A stretch of DNA of 64,000 nt from Owenia fusiformis (Eukaryota > Annelida > Polychaeta > Sabellida > Oweniidae), in the NCBI GenBank assembly GCA_903813345.2, contig CAIIXF020000007.1, positions 32,165,564 through 32,229,563 of the forward strand, written 5' to 3'. How positions within the stretch are numbered: position 1 is the stretch's first letter; the number at the start of each line of letters is the position of its first letter. The translations under genes were made by a program, and so were the position numbers. The notes beneath the pieces were generated by a model. It ran no database searches, was not told the DNA's origin, and saw only the letters and a list, made by a program, of their open reading frames with translations. Positions 1 to 38,149 of this stretch are shown piece after piece.

Positions 1-3000
1 ATGGTAGCCCATAATCATATCATTTTTAATATCAATCATTATATATATTGAGTTGAGCTTAGCTTTTTGTAGAACATATAACTGTAGAACATATCAAGGT
101 TTCCTGGATTTTGATTCACTTGTACCATCATCTTTACCTCACTTGTAATTGTTTTGCAACAATATTTTTATCACATCTCTAATCAGCTACTACTCTGTGT
201 GGTAACCAGTTGGAGGTGGATGTTCAGCTGAAAGAGGTCACTTCAACAGATATATATATATTTGATTCCATATGTGTCTCTGTTTTGTTTTAAAATTCAC
301 GGCAATAGCTGAATGTGAGCCACCATAGGTCATCTTTATAATTCCTTTAGGTTTCTGTTACCATCAGCAGTCAGGAACACAAATATATATTCCTTGTCTA
401 ACCATTTACCCTCAAAGAAAATAGTTCTCTCTAAACATGCACCTAGATAATATTCTGATAAATCGAATATCTAAAATCGTTTTCTTATATTCAATATGTA
501 ATCATAAGCAATTCTTTAGAAAGACATAAATGGAATACCATAGACAAGTGCAGTAGATTAAGATCATTATTATACTATTATACATCTCCTCTCTAACAAA
601 AGATAGGTAAGGACTTGTGATAAGAATCAGAACGAGTCAAGATGATTTGTAATGGTTTCCCTTATATAGAAAGATAATAGTAACATCTGATTAACCAATC
701 CTAGCATTCAATATGGACCATTTTTACTGGATTTGCACTTGTCGTCGATTGCTAACCTTCTATAGCATGGGTTTTTTGGGCAAGCAACTTGTGAATAGAC
801 ACCAAGGCAGGGCCAATTTCCCTCATACTCTATGTCAGAATGATAAGAGTTTAGAACTGGAGAACTGATAGCAGCATGTTAATGAAGTTGTAGTTCCTGG
901 TCTCAATGAAGCATTACTACAATCCAGTGATTCATGGTTTCCCACATGAAATTCCTTAACTTGTCTGTCTGCATCCTGCAAAGAGAACTCACGGAATTTT
1001 TCATTCATCTTTAGTGAACTTATGTTCTGATTCATTGGTTGTAGGCTGATAGTGGTTTGGATTTGCTCTGTTGTTGTTATCGTAGGGTTTGTCCAGGTCA
1101 TATGGTTCTTTTGCTGGCTCATTTAAAAGACAATATCTATAAGATAAATCATAGGAAAATCAGACATTAAGTAAATCTGTGTTTTATTCTGTTCTTTTCT
1201 CAGCTAGGTACATAAATGTGCTAATTCTGACTAGTCCTACTAAGCAATTGTGTCCCCTCTCTAACATCCCCTGAGGGAGAAAAGTAGATATGGGTCTCCA
1301 GAGGCTTCATACAGGACTTCTCATATTCCTCAACTTATGCAATTGAACTTTTTCAAGTGGATTCAACATAATTTTTTCATTTTAATGATTCATTGACCAT
1401 AAAAAATATTTTTGATGCAGGAATCTCTTCCGTAATTGTTTCTGAAATATGATAAATAGATTTCGAATGATTCTAGATAAGAAAGGTTAAAAACTTGGGG
1501 TTGGAGTACAAATACAGTAAGTGGAACACCTTTGGTACCTCTACCAGTGTTCAACTTGGGAGGTGTTCTACTTGTAGATTTATTTAACATTAAGTCAGTT
1601 GGTCTTGGGACTCTGAAAAGTGCTCCACTAAAAGAGGTGTTCCACTTTACAGGTTCTACTATATGTAGTTGTTAAGATGGGGTAACAGTTTGATATACTG
1701 GAATTAGTCATGCCTCGAATAAAAGTACCAGATTGACATCTTATACAGCCTGTCAGAGAGAGAAAAGGTAGTTGGGGCAATCAGGCTATATCAGGAAAAC
1801 TACTCTGAGATCATGGTGTAAGGAAGGTTAGCAAGGTTCTAGATTGAGTCCAGTACTTATGAAACTGTTTTTTCATTGTTCTTTATAACTCGAATTCATA
1901 TGTTGTTAATCTTGCTGATCAAAATTAGGGCATAACTAAAATTACTGTAAGTTTGTACGATATCAAAAATTGTATCACACCCTTTTTGTCTATTTACCTT
2001 TTACATTCTTAATAGCACTAAGGATATACTTATAAGAACATTTTATTAATTGTAGATATGACTGATAGATCATCTACAAAAGATTTTACCCTGATAATTT
2101 GAAAATCCTGACAATATGTTGGCTTTTAAAAGTAAAAGCTCCAGCCCCTACCATTCTTTAACAATATAAAGTTTTGATGCATTAACTGTTTGTGTCAGTG
2201 CCTTTGTCTTATAATAGGTTCACATGTATATTATCACGGAGCTTATTTTAAAGCAACAGGAATGATGGTTTAAAGGATCCCAAATAACATTAAATCAACC
2301 AAAATATCACCCAAATACAAAAGTACAAAAGAGAATCAATTCTATGATTTAAAAGCAAACCATTAAATATCGAATGGGTCTATGACACCTTCCCTCAATT
2401 CATCTTCAGAACTCTTGGTTCTTTCAAAAAGTGTACTTTTATGATAGACTATTGACCCCGTGTATACTACCCTTTACAAACCCAGTTGACTTTATCTCAC
2501 TCTTTATATTACCAGGAGTATTCTGAGCCTACTCTGTCCTCCCTCAAAAACTATGATCAACATTTGTAAACATATTATATGGTTCTGCAAAATGTCAATT
2601 GGTTGTTTTTATTCAGAGGGTAGAATACTCGCTTGTTTGCTCAGGGTATATCTACTATCCCATTTCTCAGATGGATTTTTATTTTCACCTTCATATCTCC
2701 TTAATCTAACAAAATTATGCAACATAGGTTATGGTTGTTAATACTATGTACTGTACTGCAGACTTAAATTTGTATTCTAAAAGTGATCATTGTGTGATTT
2801 TATTTACTGGTATTTAGTGCTAATTTCTGCCTTGGTGTTTCATAAGAAAACTGAATGGTACAAGGGTTACAACTTATTGGGTTGCTACAGCTTGATCAAT
2901 ACTCAGATCAATATATGCCACAATCCATACATGTCCTCGGAACAAATATTCCTCTGCTCTCAATTTTTTTAATCAATATCTAACGATAAGAGAGGAATTT

Positions 3001-3690
3001 CCTAGAATATGACATTCAAGAATTATCTGTGCTTCTCAGATTTGGTAATGTCATGAAGGTATTTTTGTGTTTCAATGACCTGCAATTTTATGAGTTTAAT
3101 TGAATCTTGATATAAAGGGTTTGATATAATTAGTAAGGATTGGTCATGTGACAATCAGTTTCCGAAGGCAGAAAATTGTGAGACGTCATATATTTTTCCA
3201 AATCGTTACATGTTTCCAATCGTGACATATTACTGGTGGAAGCTTGGTGTTAATGTCTAAACAGGTCACAATGATAACGTAGCAATATGTGTGAGATTCA
3301 ATATATATCAAGTTAGCGGCTCTCAGTTATTGAATAGCTACAGTATATTGCAGAGATAGATATTGACTCGTGTAGGATGATTAGTAAGTGTGTTTAGCCT
3401 GTATGAGCTAGAAGCCGATCTGGGAATGCACAGAATATAATCAAACTCGGGATACACTCATCTGAAGCTTTTATGGGAATCTTAGTAGGCAGATTTACAG
3501 ATTACTGCAAAATATTTTGCAATTGTGATTAAATCTCTCATGAATATTTGAAGGACATTTCTGAGCTGTCTACAGCATCTGGAAACTGTAGACTAGGCAC
3601 CTGTGGCTATATTTATATGTATAGGAAGCTCAATGACTGACTTCCAAAATGGGAATATGATATCACAAATAACAGTGTCTGATGAGATAT
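1..3690. other. Upstream region with no supported gene
   Basis: AT-rich sequence without a recognisable coding exon or RNA gene. A minus-strand open frame at 835-1122 has ordinary-looking codons but no recognised domain and no convincing splice sites. At about 1513-1660 there is a short degenerate element whose ends (AAGTGGAACACC on the left, and GGTGTTCCACTT followed by ACAGGTTCTACTATA on the right) resemble pogo/Tigger-type termini. Confidence 0.5.
1513..1662. mobile_element. Degenerate Tigger/pogo-like miniature element
   Basis: The two ends are inverted copies of a core reading roughly AAGTGGAACACCT. The right end continues into ACAGGTTCTACTATA, which matches the terminus style of the larger Tigger-like element ending at 44816 (ACAGGTTCTACTGTA). 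About 150 bp long, no coding capacity. The left end has lost part of the terminus, so this is a decayed copy. The family assignment is inferred from the ends alone. Confidence 0.4.
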
Positions 3691-3699
3691 AATGACTTT

Positions 3700-3841
3700 T
3701 GCATATAAGATTTTGTGGATTCTGTTTGAATGCAAATTTTGTTTGTGGTGAGTCACTGATGCTATCAAGGTGGATTATTCAGTGCGGAGAGCTACGCGGA
3801 CAGCGAGTGCGCTGGAGAGACGAACTACAACTGGTGGAAGT
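3700..3841 (+). promoter_or_regulatory. Candidate promoter and 5' UTR of the CaV-beta gene
   Basis: This stretch lies directly before the proposed first ATG at 3842. It shows a TATA-like GCATATAAGA at 3701, a perfect octamer ATGCAAAT at 3730-3737 (the POU-factor motif) and a perfect AP-1 type TGAGTCA at 3749-3755. From about 3780 the base composition turns much more GC-rich than its surroundings, which fits a transcribed leader. The transcription start cannot be placed from sequence, and short motifs like these also occur by chance. Confidence 0.3.
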
Positions 3842-28475
<24,634 letters not shown>

Positions 28476-31400
28476 TGTGGAAGCTCAAACTTAGCTGCAT
28501 GTAGTTTTACTCTCTATTACACGCTATTTTGTTGTGTTTGGAGATTTTGACACAGCCATAATAAAAATGGCTGCTAGTTGATGGTCGAGAATTCTGGATG
28601 GTTCACAAATGAGCCACCAAATTCGGGAGCTATGTTTTATTACCATATAACGTGTTGGAATATCCTAGCACTGGTAATTTCCACTTTCTACACACTTACC
28701 AACATAAAGTGTAGCAGGCACATTGTGAGACACTGGATTACAGGATACTACACTCCACACTATTCTACATTATTAAATGTATTGTAGAAATATTTCATCT
28801 TTTACTCATAGTAGTGCATGATCCAATGTACCGTATTGTAATCCTGTCTTTTTACTAATCAAGTACACTATTCCGCACACAGTAAGGATTAACATAATTA
28901 TCGCACTCGTGTGTGCGTGTGTGTAATCTATTCTGTTATATTTCTATGATTAAAGGAAGAGTCATGTAAAAATCATATGATCTATATATCCCCAATCAGG
29001 ATGATGCAGGTCTGTTATTCTTACTGGAGGACTATCATGAGATGACTTGCAATCAGGGAATGTTCTCCCTTTACAGAAGATGGATTAAAACTCTGCTGGA
29101 TTACTCTACAGAAGTCTACTTGATTGGCCTAAGTGGAGCACTGTTATGTACATGTTAGTGCATATGTTTTGTTATCGATTTGTTTAGTTTTTTCTCATAA
29201 CTGATTTAGACATAGATGCTTGTGTGTTGAGAGGGTACCAAAAGTTTCCCGAGTGATATATTTAAGAACACCTGTCACAAAATACGAGGAAACAAGATTC
29301 AATAACAATTCAGCACCATTTATTTCCAAGTTAAAAGTTGGAATAAGTCAGATTGCTGGTTCTAGTTAGACAAACCGAACATGTTTAAAAATTTGCTCAA
29401 CCTTTCTAGCAAAACTGTAGAGTCAGATGTATGAATGTGGTAGAGTATTGAAGAATTGTAAAGATTGGAATTTTAATTTTGTAATTCTTTAAGGTCACTT
29501 TCTTCTGCCATATTGAAAGTCACACACATCTGTGTTATAAAGCCATGTAAAGATTGCATTTAAAAACTTCAGGTTATGATATGTACTCCCAAGTATTAGG
29601 TTGTATGATGTATTTTACAATGATTTATTATCACCTCAAACTGACTGTTTATGTATCAGAATAAAAGATAACTTGGAGAAATTAAGCCTGAAACTTTTAG
29701 ATGGGATTGATATATTGTAAATCTTTTTGACCCCATTGACCCATAAGGATTGTTTTGATTATATTTCTTAGGTTTAAAAATCCCCTTTACTGTTTATATG
29801 AACTATGCATATATATAAAACATATAATATTTATAAATATTAGCATTGTATGACATCAGACCTCTATAGATATACACTTCCAGCTTGTTAAAAGTGAGGG
29901 TTTTCTTCAACATATTTCATGTTTTTTCAAACTTCAAATATATTAAGGTTGTCATAGTGTACATCAATATTTGCATTTGGTACATTTATTTATTCTTAGA
30001 ATGTGATCTAAAAATTCCCATTGTGCTCCAGATATCCCCGTGATCTATCAACCCTCTTTGTCATCTCGAAATCCTGCTCATGATCCTGAAAAATCCCCCT
30101 CATGATCCTGAAATCCCACTCATGATCCTGAAAAATCCCCCTCATGATCCTGAAATCTCGCTCATGATCCTGAAAAATCCCCGTCATGATCCTGAAATCC
30201 CGTTTATGATCCTGAAATCCCACTCATGATCCTGAAAAATCCCCCATGATCCTGAAATCCCCATTGTGATCTAGAAATCCTCCTTATGTTATCATGTTTT
30301 TCCTTAAATTTGCCAATGCCTGTGTACACTATGGCTGTCTTAATATTGGAAGTTTGCAAGAGAAAGACATGAATTAATTCATGAAGTTTCTTGTTTTGTG
30401 TACCAATATATTTTGTGTTTTGTATTGATATGTAACATGTAAAAACTTGATATTTCTTGAATTTCACTAACTTCTGAATATAATGATATCCAAAAGTTTG
30501 AAACTATACATATTATACATATACATACTGTTTGTAAAATAGGGCTGTAAATATTTCTATAAACCCATAATTTTCTATTTTTGGTTGAAATTAAAATCTT
30601 GATTCATATATGATATTAATTCTTGCTAATTGCTCTTAAAACAGACATAACTAAATAGCACAATCAAATCACATGCACCCTTTGCATCCTTGTTATGTAC
30701 TTATAGCTTATTACATATTATCTTTAGTCATTTTACTTCAATAATTAACTCATATTGCATGGTATTTTATTGCACAAAACAACATTCTTTATCACCTTAT
30801 GCCGAGTCCTGAGATATTTCTTTACAAGAATTGCATGAAATCATTTTTAGGGTTGCTTAATACCTTCTTAAACTCTTGATTATGTCCACAAATGTTGATT
30901 ATAAAATATAATATATATAATATAATATATCATATAGAATAACATTAAATGAAATTTGACATTACCTGAAATAATGAAATGGGTGTATTTTATTTCAATT
31001 ATTCCTTTATTTTGATTTGATCTAGGCTATAGTTCATTCACATTTTAATTTACTTATCCAGTAGTTCTGAATCTCATTCATTTCTATTCTCTTATACTGT
31101 TTTACCTGTTCTTTCCATTGACCAATGTTATACTGAATTTGTATTGTTGTAATACTGCATTCCCTATTTTAGAAATCTACAAGGTTTACTTAAATTTGAT
31201 TGGTTCACAGCAGAGAAATCTAAACTCCATGTTACTTGTAAAACTTGTGAACTCCTGTCAAAAGTGAACAGTTAAAAATGAAATCATTGTTCAGTTCCAT
31301 TTTTGCATGTCCAGTTGATGCTTATCATTGCACAACCTTTTAATGAGCATTGCATTAAACTGAGACAGGTTTACTTTACAACTACAAATATATATCATAT

Positions 31401-33885
31401 TTCTTGCAATATTTTGATGCTTGCGTTGGAGCTCGCAATATTTGTATATCTGTTGAAATTGCAACTATATTTAGTTTTATTTCACTTTGTTAAAATAAAA
31501 GCAACTTTAATACAATCATATATTTCTAATCATTCTCATGGTTGAAAACTGTAAAAATGATACCTTCTTGCCCAAAGCTATGAAGCATTATTTTGCTTGA
31601 ATATAAATATGAAACTTGAGAGAGAAGCTTTATTCAAATAATTCTGAGGCAACATAGTTTAATGATTAAAATGTTATCTGATTGAATTGGATTTAATTAT
31701 TAATCTGTGTGTCTCTATACAACTGCTGATTGAAAAGCTATGTATGATCTAGAATATATGTATAAATACAATCATTAGAAAACTATATATACTGAGAATA
31801 TTCCCATACTATCTATTCATCTCTAAAATTATCAATTAACATAAACACCTACTAAAATACTCAACTGAATGGATATGAAATGCTTAATATTAATTTGAAA
31901 TATAGTTAACCCAATCTGTATTTGGTCCCTGTATTATAGTCAACCCTATTTGGCTAGACTGTATCTATGCCACTAAAGTGTTTGCTAAATTGTATACCGT
32001 ATTTGAATTCCAGTATATTTCATCCACAGTTACCTAAGTTATTAGTTTGTTTAATTTCAAGTGTGCATTGTAAATTCTATTTGGTTCTTACTCTCTGGTT
32101 AACCCTATTTTGGTATGTTATATGTCAAGTGAGCTGCTCTGTTTTATACCCACCTTGTAGTAAACTGGAATATTTAACCAATACATAAATTTAAGGTTTC
32201 CACAAAAGCAACTAGAACTGATTCTTTGTGTAGTAAACTATATTTCTTTATGATAATATCTAATTTACTATTATATTTGACTCCCTTATAGGGATAGATA
32301 TTTAATATAAAGTACCTAAACATGTATAACTTCAAATTTAGTCTCAGCTTTAAATTTAGCTTCTGTGTCAAATACCATGGGTCTCAAGTCTATTATAATA
32401 CTTACATGTAGAAAATGCCACAACAAACACAGTCTCAATTACAACAATCAAAACTAATACAACTTCAATTTTTGTATTTATACAGATAAAAGTTCTGCTG
32501 TACATAATACTTTTTTCTTTTGTCAAGTTTCCATTTTCCTCTCAATCTCCAATCTTTTCTCCAAGCAGTGTTGTTTTTGTGAGAATGGAGAGGGGGCAAT
32601 ACAAGGGGACCGGGCAGTACATGACTTTTAGGATACCAGATTAGAGGCTGGGGAAATAAATACTAGAGGGTATACCGGGGGTGATTAAGACTAAAAATAT
32701 TTGGTTTGAATTTTTCAGGGATTTTTATTGTTATATTTTGAATTTCCCTTGAATAAGGGAATAAGGGCTCAACCCTAATTGCCTTACAGTCTTATGGTTA
32801 ATGAATGCTAGCACTCTGCACTGTCATATACTATTATTGAGTACTCAATCAATTCCTAAAAACTTAATAACATATTGCCAAACATTGTAGTTTAGCCTCA
32901 ATACTATTCAATTTTAACTTTTGAGTTAACTCAACTAACTCTCACCCAATTTTTTGCCCAAGTATACTTATTTTAATGGGCACATTGTTAAAGGATTCTG
33001 GGTAATGGAGTGCTTTGTCTACTTCTAACATAAGTGCAGTATAATATATATTGTAGGTTGTGTACTCCCTTACTTAGAGTCACAATTATACTAACTTTAC
33101 TATGTTTGTCTTAAATAATAAAGAAGTAAATAACAAGAAGAAGACAAATGTGAATAATTATTCGTGTCTATACTGTATTTGTTTCATTGAGAATATTTAT
33201 TGATTTAATATGTTATGTAAAAGAGTACTGTATAAGTGGTATTTAATCTGAGAGCTTAATTTGCCAAATTTTATCATTTCCCTAATTTTAATTTTTCGAT
33301 AACATTATGAAGATGATACTTCCAACATTTAATTTTTCGAACCTGGTAGAAATTAGGCAATAGGCAAATTAAATGATTTAGCAAAATTACCACTTATACA
33401 GTATATTGAAAGAATCTCACTACGTGGAATCTTGAGTCTCAAAAACATTTATTAACATTATAAATTTTATTGGATTTCTGGATATTTGTTTTCCTTTTTT
33501 TCCTTATTTGGTTACATTATTTATTATCCCAATGGATGAAGTTCAATAGGGATATTGCCGTCTGTCCATCCAACCCTCAGAAGTCTAACTCAGATATTCA
33601 TGAACCACTTTTCTTCATACTTGTATTTGTTTGAAAGATGTACAACCATGAGTAGTTGTATGCAAGATTTATTTCTGTCAAAATAACAACTACTTTAAAA
33701 ATGATGTTTTTTTTAGAAAAATCTTATTTTTCCTTTCAAACGAATTAATTAGTATTACTGCATGAATTTTTAAAGCTTGGAGTATATCTTGACTTCATAT
33801 AACTATATTCCAGGTGGCAATTAGGCACTGAGAAAATAGGAATTTCCATTGATTTTTAAGTACATGTATAGTACTATTAAATCCA
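28476..33885 (+). other. Probable 3' UTR and downstream non-coding DNA
   Basis: No coding exon recognised. Candidate polyadenylation signals AATAAA follow the stop at 28560-28565 (85 bp on) and 29660-29665. The true 3' end cannot be chosen from sequence. A GT-rich run lies at about 28908-28924 and a tandem repeat at 30074-30255. At 33515-33575, read in reverse, is the terminus of the GGACGGA-tailed repeat family seen at 44590-44690. Confidence 0.5.
30074..30255. repeat. 42-bp dimeric tandem repeat
   Basis: Alternating 22-bp (TCATGATCCTGAAAAATCCC CC) and 20-bp (TCATGATCCTGAAATCCCAC) units make a 42-bp dimer repeated about four times. No coding role. Confidence 0.9.
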
Positions 33886-34894
33886 AAGGGTGGGCCAAAA
33901 AAATTTGCAACCTTTTTAGAAGGCAAAAAAAGTATCATAACATTATGGTATTGACATGAAATTTTTTTTACAGAAACTTAAGGATAGGCATATTTTACCA
34001 TTCAAATACTTAAGCTAATACGGACTTCAAATTTTTTTGTCAGATGTTTGAATATTAATGGTAAATTGTCCATTTGTCCGAGATTTACAATTTTTCCTAG
34101 AAAATCTGACTTTCTATGATTTTATGTGATCAACAATAACACATTCATTATGTTTACTAAATCTGCTTCAATCTTTGATAACTGTTTAACCAATGTTATA
34201 TACAGGTTTACAGGTTTATATCAGTATCTAGTCACTATGGTAATATTGTTACACTGTATTAATTATTTATTAAACAAATGTTCTATGCATCCACCTTTCA
34301 CCTTCACAATCACATGGAGACGAGAACTGAACTGGTCAATGGCGAGATCCAGCAGTTCTTGTGGTAGTCGTCTCCACTTATCCTGCAGAACTTCTAATAG
34401 TTGATCAATAATTTGTGGGGTATAACCATTAACTACAATACATTGCTCCAGGTGCCCCCATGTGTGATAGTCCCAGGGGTTGGCATCTGGTGTATTGGGT
34501 CCATCAGGATAGCGCTCCTGACCATAGGCCAAAAGTCACTATGGAATATTTGGAGCAAAATACCCCTTGATTCATTAGTCCTGATGAATAGGCACCACTT
34601 AACAAAGATTCCAGCAGATTTAGTGAACATAAAAAATGTTCTATCGATGATCACATAAAATTATAGAAAATCACATTTTCTAGGAAAATCGGTAAATCTC
34701 GGACACATGAACAATTGACCATTAATATTCAAACATCTGACAAAAAAATGTGTAGTCCGTATTAGCTTAAGTATTTGAATGGTAAAATATGCCTATCCTT
34801 AAGTTTCTGTAAAAAAAATTTCATGTCAATACCATAATGTTATGATACTTTTTTTGCCTTCTAAAAAGGTTGCAAAATTTTTTGGCCCACCCTG
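33886..34894. mobile_element. Tc1/mariner-type transposon with about 300-bp inverted ends
   Basis: The left end begins GGGTGGGCCAAAAAAATTTG at 33888. The right end finishes as its inverted copy, CAAAATTTTTTGGCCCACCC, with TG then TA at 34895-34896. The inverted arms match for roughly 300 bp each (33886-34185 against 34600-34894) with scattered differences. The middle keeps a piece of transposase on the minus strand (34263-34532). A TA target, a 1-kb size and such ends fit the Tc1/mariner superfamily. The left TA is mutated, so the copy is old. Confidence 0.85.
34263..34532 (-). pseudogene. Tc1/mariner-type transposase, C-terminal fragment
   Basis: The frame reads PDGPNTPDANPWDYHTWGHL, then LLEVLQDKWRRLPQELLDLA and IDQFSSRLHVIVKVKGGCIE HLF. 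PDANPWDY matches the PDxNPxD motif around the third catalytic acidic residue of Tc1/mariner DDE transposases. The LPQEL...AIDQF..RL..V....GG.IEHLF ending is the usual C terminus. The catalytic N-terminal two thirds are absent, replaced by the inverted arms, so it cannot be active. Confidence 0.85.
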
Positions 34895-34896
34895 TA

Positions 34897-36790
34897 TAAA
34901 TTCAATATCAACACTAGCTGTTCTCTCAACACGTCCTGGCTTACCTTGTGGTGACAAACCCTGGATTTTCGCTATTTATAGTTTATCAACACCTGGACGC
35001 ATGCGCATTTTATAGTTTATCGGGCACTTTAAAAAGAGAAATTCCTGTTAATTTTAGACCAATTCAAAGTATGGCTTCATATTCATATTCAAATGGCAGG
35101 TAGTGAGTAGTAGATGACAAATATGGAATCATCTTGTGAGTGATTTAGAACTAAATATACTGTAATGTTAAAGTAATGCTATTAATATTGTTCATTGGGA
35201 TTTGCTACTCCATGGAGTTGCCATATTCTAGTTTGAAAACATGTACTGTTTTTATTAAAATTATATATTGAGAAGTGGATTTATTGCTGAGTAGTGAATA
35301 ACTGAGAATTCTATAAAAAGCGTTATTATTATTCAATACTATGTTTCCGTAGCAATGTTATATTTGAATATTCTACACAAGTTATTGATATGATTTGGAC
35401 TATACTGTACATGTCTGTGAAAAGCAGCTTTTGTTGAGTATAGTAAAATGGTATACCTGTATTCTTAATCTCAAAATATTGTACAATGGTACATATATAC
35501 ATGTTCACACCTTTCTGCACATGCCCATGCTCGCAATAGAAATGAACATTTTTATTAATTATTAATCATTTGGGAAGCACTTTTACAAACTAATGTCTCA
35601 AGTATTTGTAGAAGAGGTCTAAAGTAAAAATATACGTTGTACGTGTATAAATGTACAATTATATTAATATGTATCCTGTCACCTTACACCATTTAGTCAC
35701 ATGTATCTTCTGTAAAATGTTTTGGTCAAAGACTAGAGAGGGCCATGTAGTTGTAGAAATTCATAGCTACTCAACTTCATACAAAAGTTTGAGGAAAATG
35801 TGTGTGTTAAAAAGAGCGGAATTGCATTTTATGATTTGATGGTGACGAATCCAGTCATTCATGTCATATATTGCAATGATGACAAGAATAATTTTCACTA
35901 TTTGTGTTCCATGACAGGAAATATTGTCAATTTTGAACTAATTTATAATGCATGTGAATGGTGTACAGTTATGTATTAATATAACACCCACTACCTGTTG
36001 CATATAAAAGTACATATTTACTATTCTTTGAATCTCATATTTTTGAGATATACAGAATATTGACTATTAAATATTTATGGGCAAGACAGCTTATGTCTTA
36101 GCCTTGAATGTGTTATTTTCACTATTATGTAACTTTTGTTGAACTTGTAAATAAAATAACATTTTTATCTTGAGAAAAATTAATTCAAAAAATTATTCTT
36201 TGTTTTATCTATAAATTTGACCCTTTCAGTCAATCTAATGCCACCTTGTGTACAGATGTTATATGGGCAGTTATACAAGTTAATGCGTGAATGTTTTTCT
36301 TACATACGCAAAGTCCACTTCAGACTCATCTAATCATTGACAGAGGAATGGATTTTGGATACAGAGAACAATGAAACAAATCCATAGACCTGACAAACAG
36401 ACACGCTGTTGTGAGACTAAAACTGATTGACAGATGCTATCACTTGATAGCAGGCACAAACGCTATGAAGGTCTCAGTGCGCAGCTCTGATATTGGAGTT
36501 TTTGACATGCATTTTGAATAAGTCAATTCTCACATAATATGTAACTGATCTATTTCATATTTGTACAACTTGCTAATGATATTCTTAGGCTATTTTATGG
36601 AAGTTCTCATTTTTTGCTCAGACAACGCATGTCAAAAAGTGTGAAGTTTTTTGGGACACCCGATATGTGATTAATAAGTGCAGAGACACTGCAGAATAGT
36701 CATACAAAGATCATTCAAATTAACTGTATTTGACACTGTTATACCAAGAGGCAAATCTTAGGAGGGTGGGAGGAGAGGTGAAAATCAAAG
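34897..36790. other. Intergenic DNA without recognised genes
   Basis: AT-rich sequence with no supported exon, RNA gene or complete transposon. A possible polyadenylation signal run TAAATAAAATAAC lies at about 36148. A lone Tc1-like terminus (TTTTTTGGGACACCCGATAT) lies at about 36647-36666. Confidence 0.45.
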
Positions 36791-37163
36791 TACAGTAAAA
36801 CCTGTCTAATCCGAACACCCATGGGACCAGCCAAAAGCGTTCAAATTGGCAGGTGTTCAAATTTTGAGGATATTGTTGGTCGGGGGGGGGGGATTTTCAT
36901 TGTTCAGTCCACTATATTGAACACTTAATACTTAGTCAGAAAACAATACATGTTGTTGATGAGTTTATTCTACAATAGGCCTATAGCCTACATGTATATG
37001 CTATGTTTTATTTACATTTTGAACAATTTCATTATTTTTGGAAAAATAACTCTTTAATTTTGGTAAAAACTTTGTAATACACTAAATAAGTATATGATAG
37101 TCTTGTACGAAATCTTATGCTTATTAAATGACTTATCTCATATTATGGTTACATAGCGCTGCT

Positions 37164-37337
37164 TTACTTTAGCTTGAAAAAGTCGTTCATTGTTGTTTGT
37201 TTCTTGGCACTTTTAGCATTAGCAATATTTGAGTAGTTACCCTCTTCAATTAAAAAGAATTTTTCATGAGTGCTCATTCGAGATGATGCACAATCTTTCT
37301 TTCTTTCAATGTTAGATGTGCCTTTTTTAGGAGGCAT
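37164..37337 (-). CDS. 57-residue Tigger-derived frame with a PCNA-binding box
   Basis: Begins MPPKKGTSNIERKKD and ends AKKQTTMNDFFKLK. QTTMNDFF fits the PIP-box consensus (Q-x-x-hydrophobic-x-x-aromatic-aromatic) used to bind PCNA. A PCNA-binding motif is known at the C terminus of the Drosophila pogo transposase, so this looks like the start and end of a pogo-type transposase brought together by an internal deletion. It lies just inside the left TIR and points outward on the minus strand. Too short for catalysis. Expression is unknown, and the fusion idea is inference. Confidence 0.5.
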   Translation of the reverse strand: MPPKKGTSNIERKKDCASSRMSTHEKFFLIEEGNYSNIANAKSAKKQTTMNDFFKLK

Positions 37338-37387
37338 TTTAGTGATAGGATATTACGAAGTTGAATTTTTTCTCTTTCTCGTGATAT

Positions 37388-37875
37388 AATCTTGTCTGCA
37401 AATGTGTCTGTGTTGTCTTTGTGATTATAAAACATTTACTGATTCAATCCTAGCTATCATAACAGACCCATGGGATATAAAACAGTTAAGACTTGTTCAT
37501 AATCCAAATCAAAAACATCCAGTTGATTTAAAATAAGGATAAACCAATTATCTCCCAGATTCTCACCTTTCTCTTAATCCAAATCAAAAACATCCAGGTA
37601 ATTTCTAATAATGATAAAACAATTATAATCTTGTCTGCAAATGTGTCTGTGTTGTCTCTGTGATTATAAAACATTTACTGATTGAATCCTAGTATCATAA
37701 CAGACCCATGGGATATAAAACAGTTAATACTTGTTCATAATCCAAATCAAAAACATCCAGTTAATTTAAAATAAGGATAAACCAATTATCTTCTTGATTC
37801 ACACCTTTCTCTTAATCCAAACATAAAACATTCAGTTCTTTTCTAATAGGATAAACCAATTAACTCCTGTATTCA
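37388..37875. repeat. Tandem duplication of about 239 bp
   Basis: Two copies beginning AATCTTGTCTGCAAATGTGT at 37388 and 37627, each continuing through AACAGACCCATGGGATATAA and CATCCAGTT. They lie inside the Tigger-like element. Confidence 0.9.
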
Positions 37876-38149
37876 CACCTTTCCTGTTGTTTTCCACAAT
37901 TAGGGATGTCATTGAGACTTAAATAAGTTGTTTAGGACAATATTGGTTCTTTGATTACATTGCATATGTAAAGATAATAAGAACTATAACATTGACTCAA
38001 TATGTGGCTATTATTGAAATGTCCAGACATTTGATTTCTGATAAAATGTTCAGATTAGACAGGTCAGTTTTTCAAATCTGGTTGTTCAATGTTCAGACCA
38101 GAACAACGGCAACGCCAAAGCGTAGCGAATCCCATCGAACAGAAATGGC

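Noticed and set aside
835-1122. 95-codon minus-strand frame beginning MSQQKNHMTWTNP
   Set aside because: Ordinary codon use but no recognised domain, and no convincing acceptor or donor around it. Could be an exon of an unseen minus-strand gene, but cannot be supported.
36640-36670. Lone Tc1-like terminus (TTTTTTGGGACACCC)
   Set aside because: No matching inverted end was found at a sensible distance, so a full element cannot be supported.
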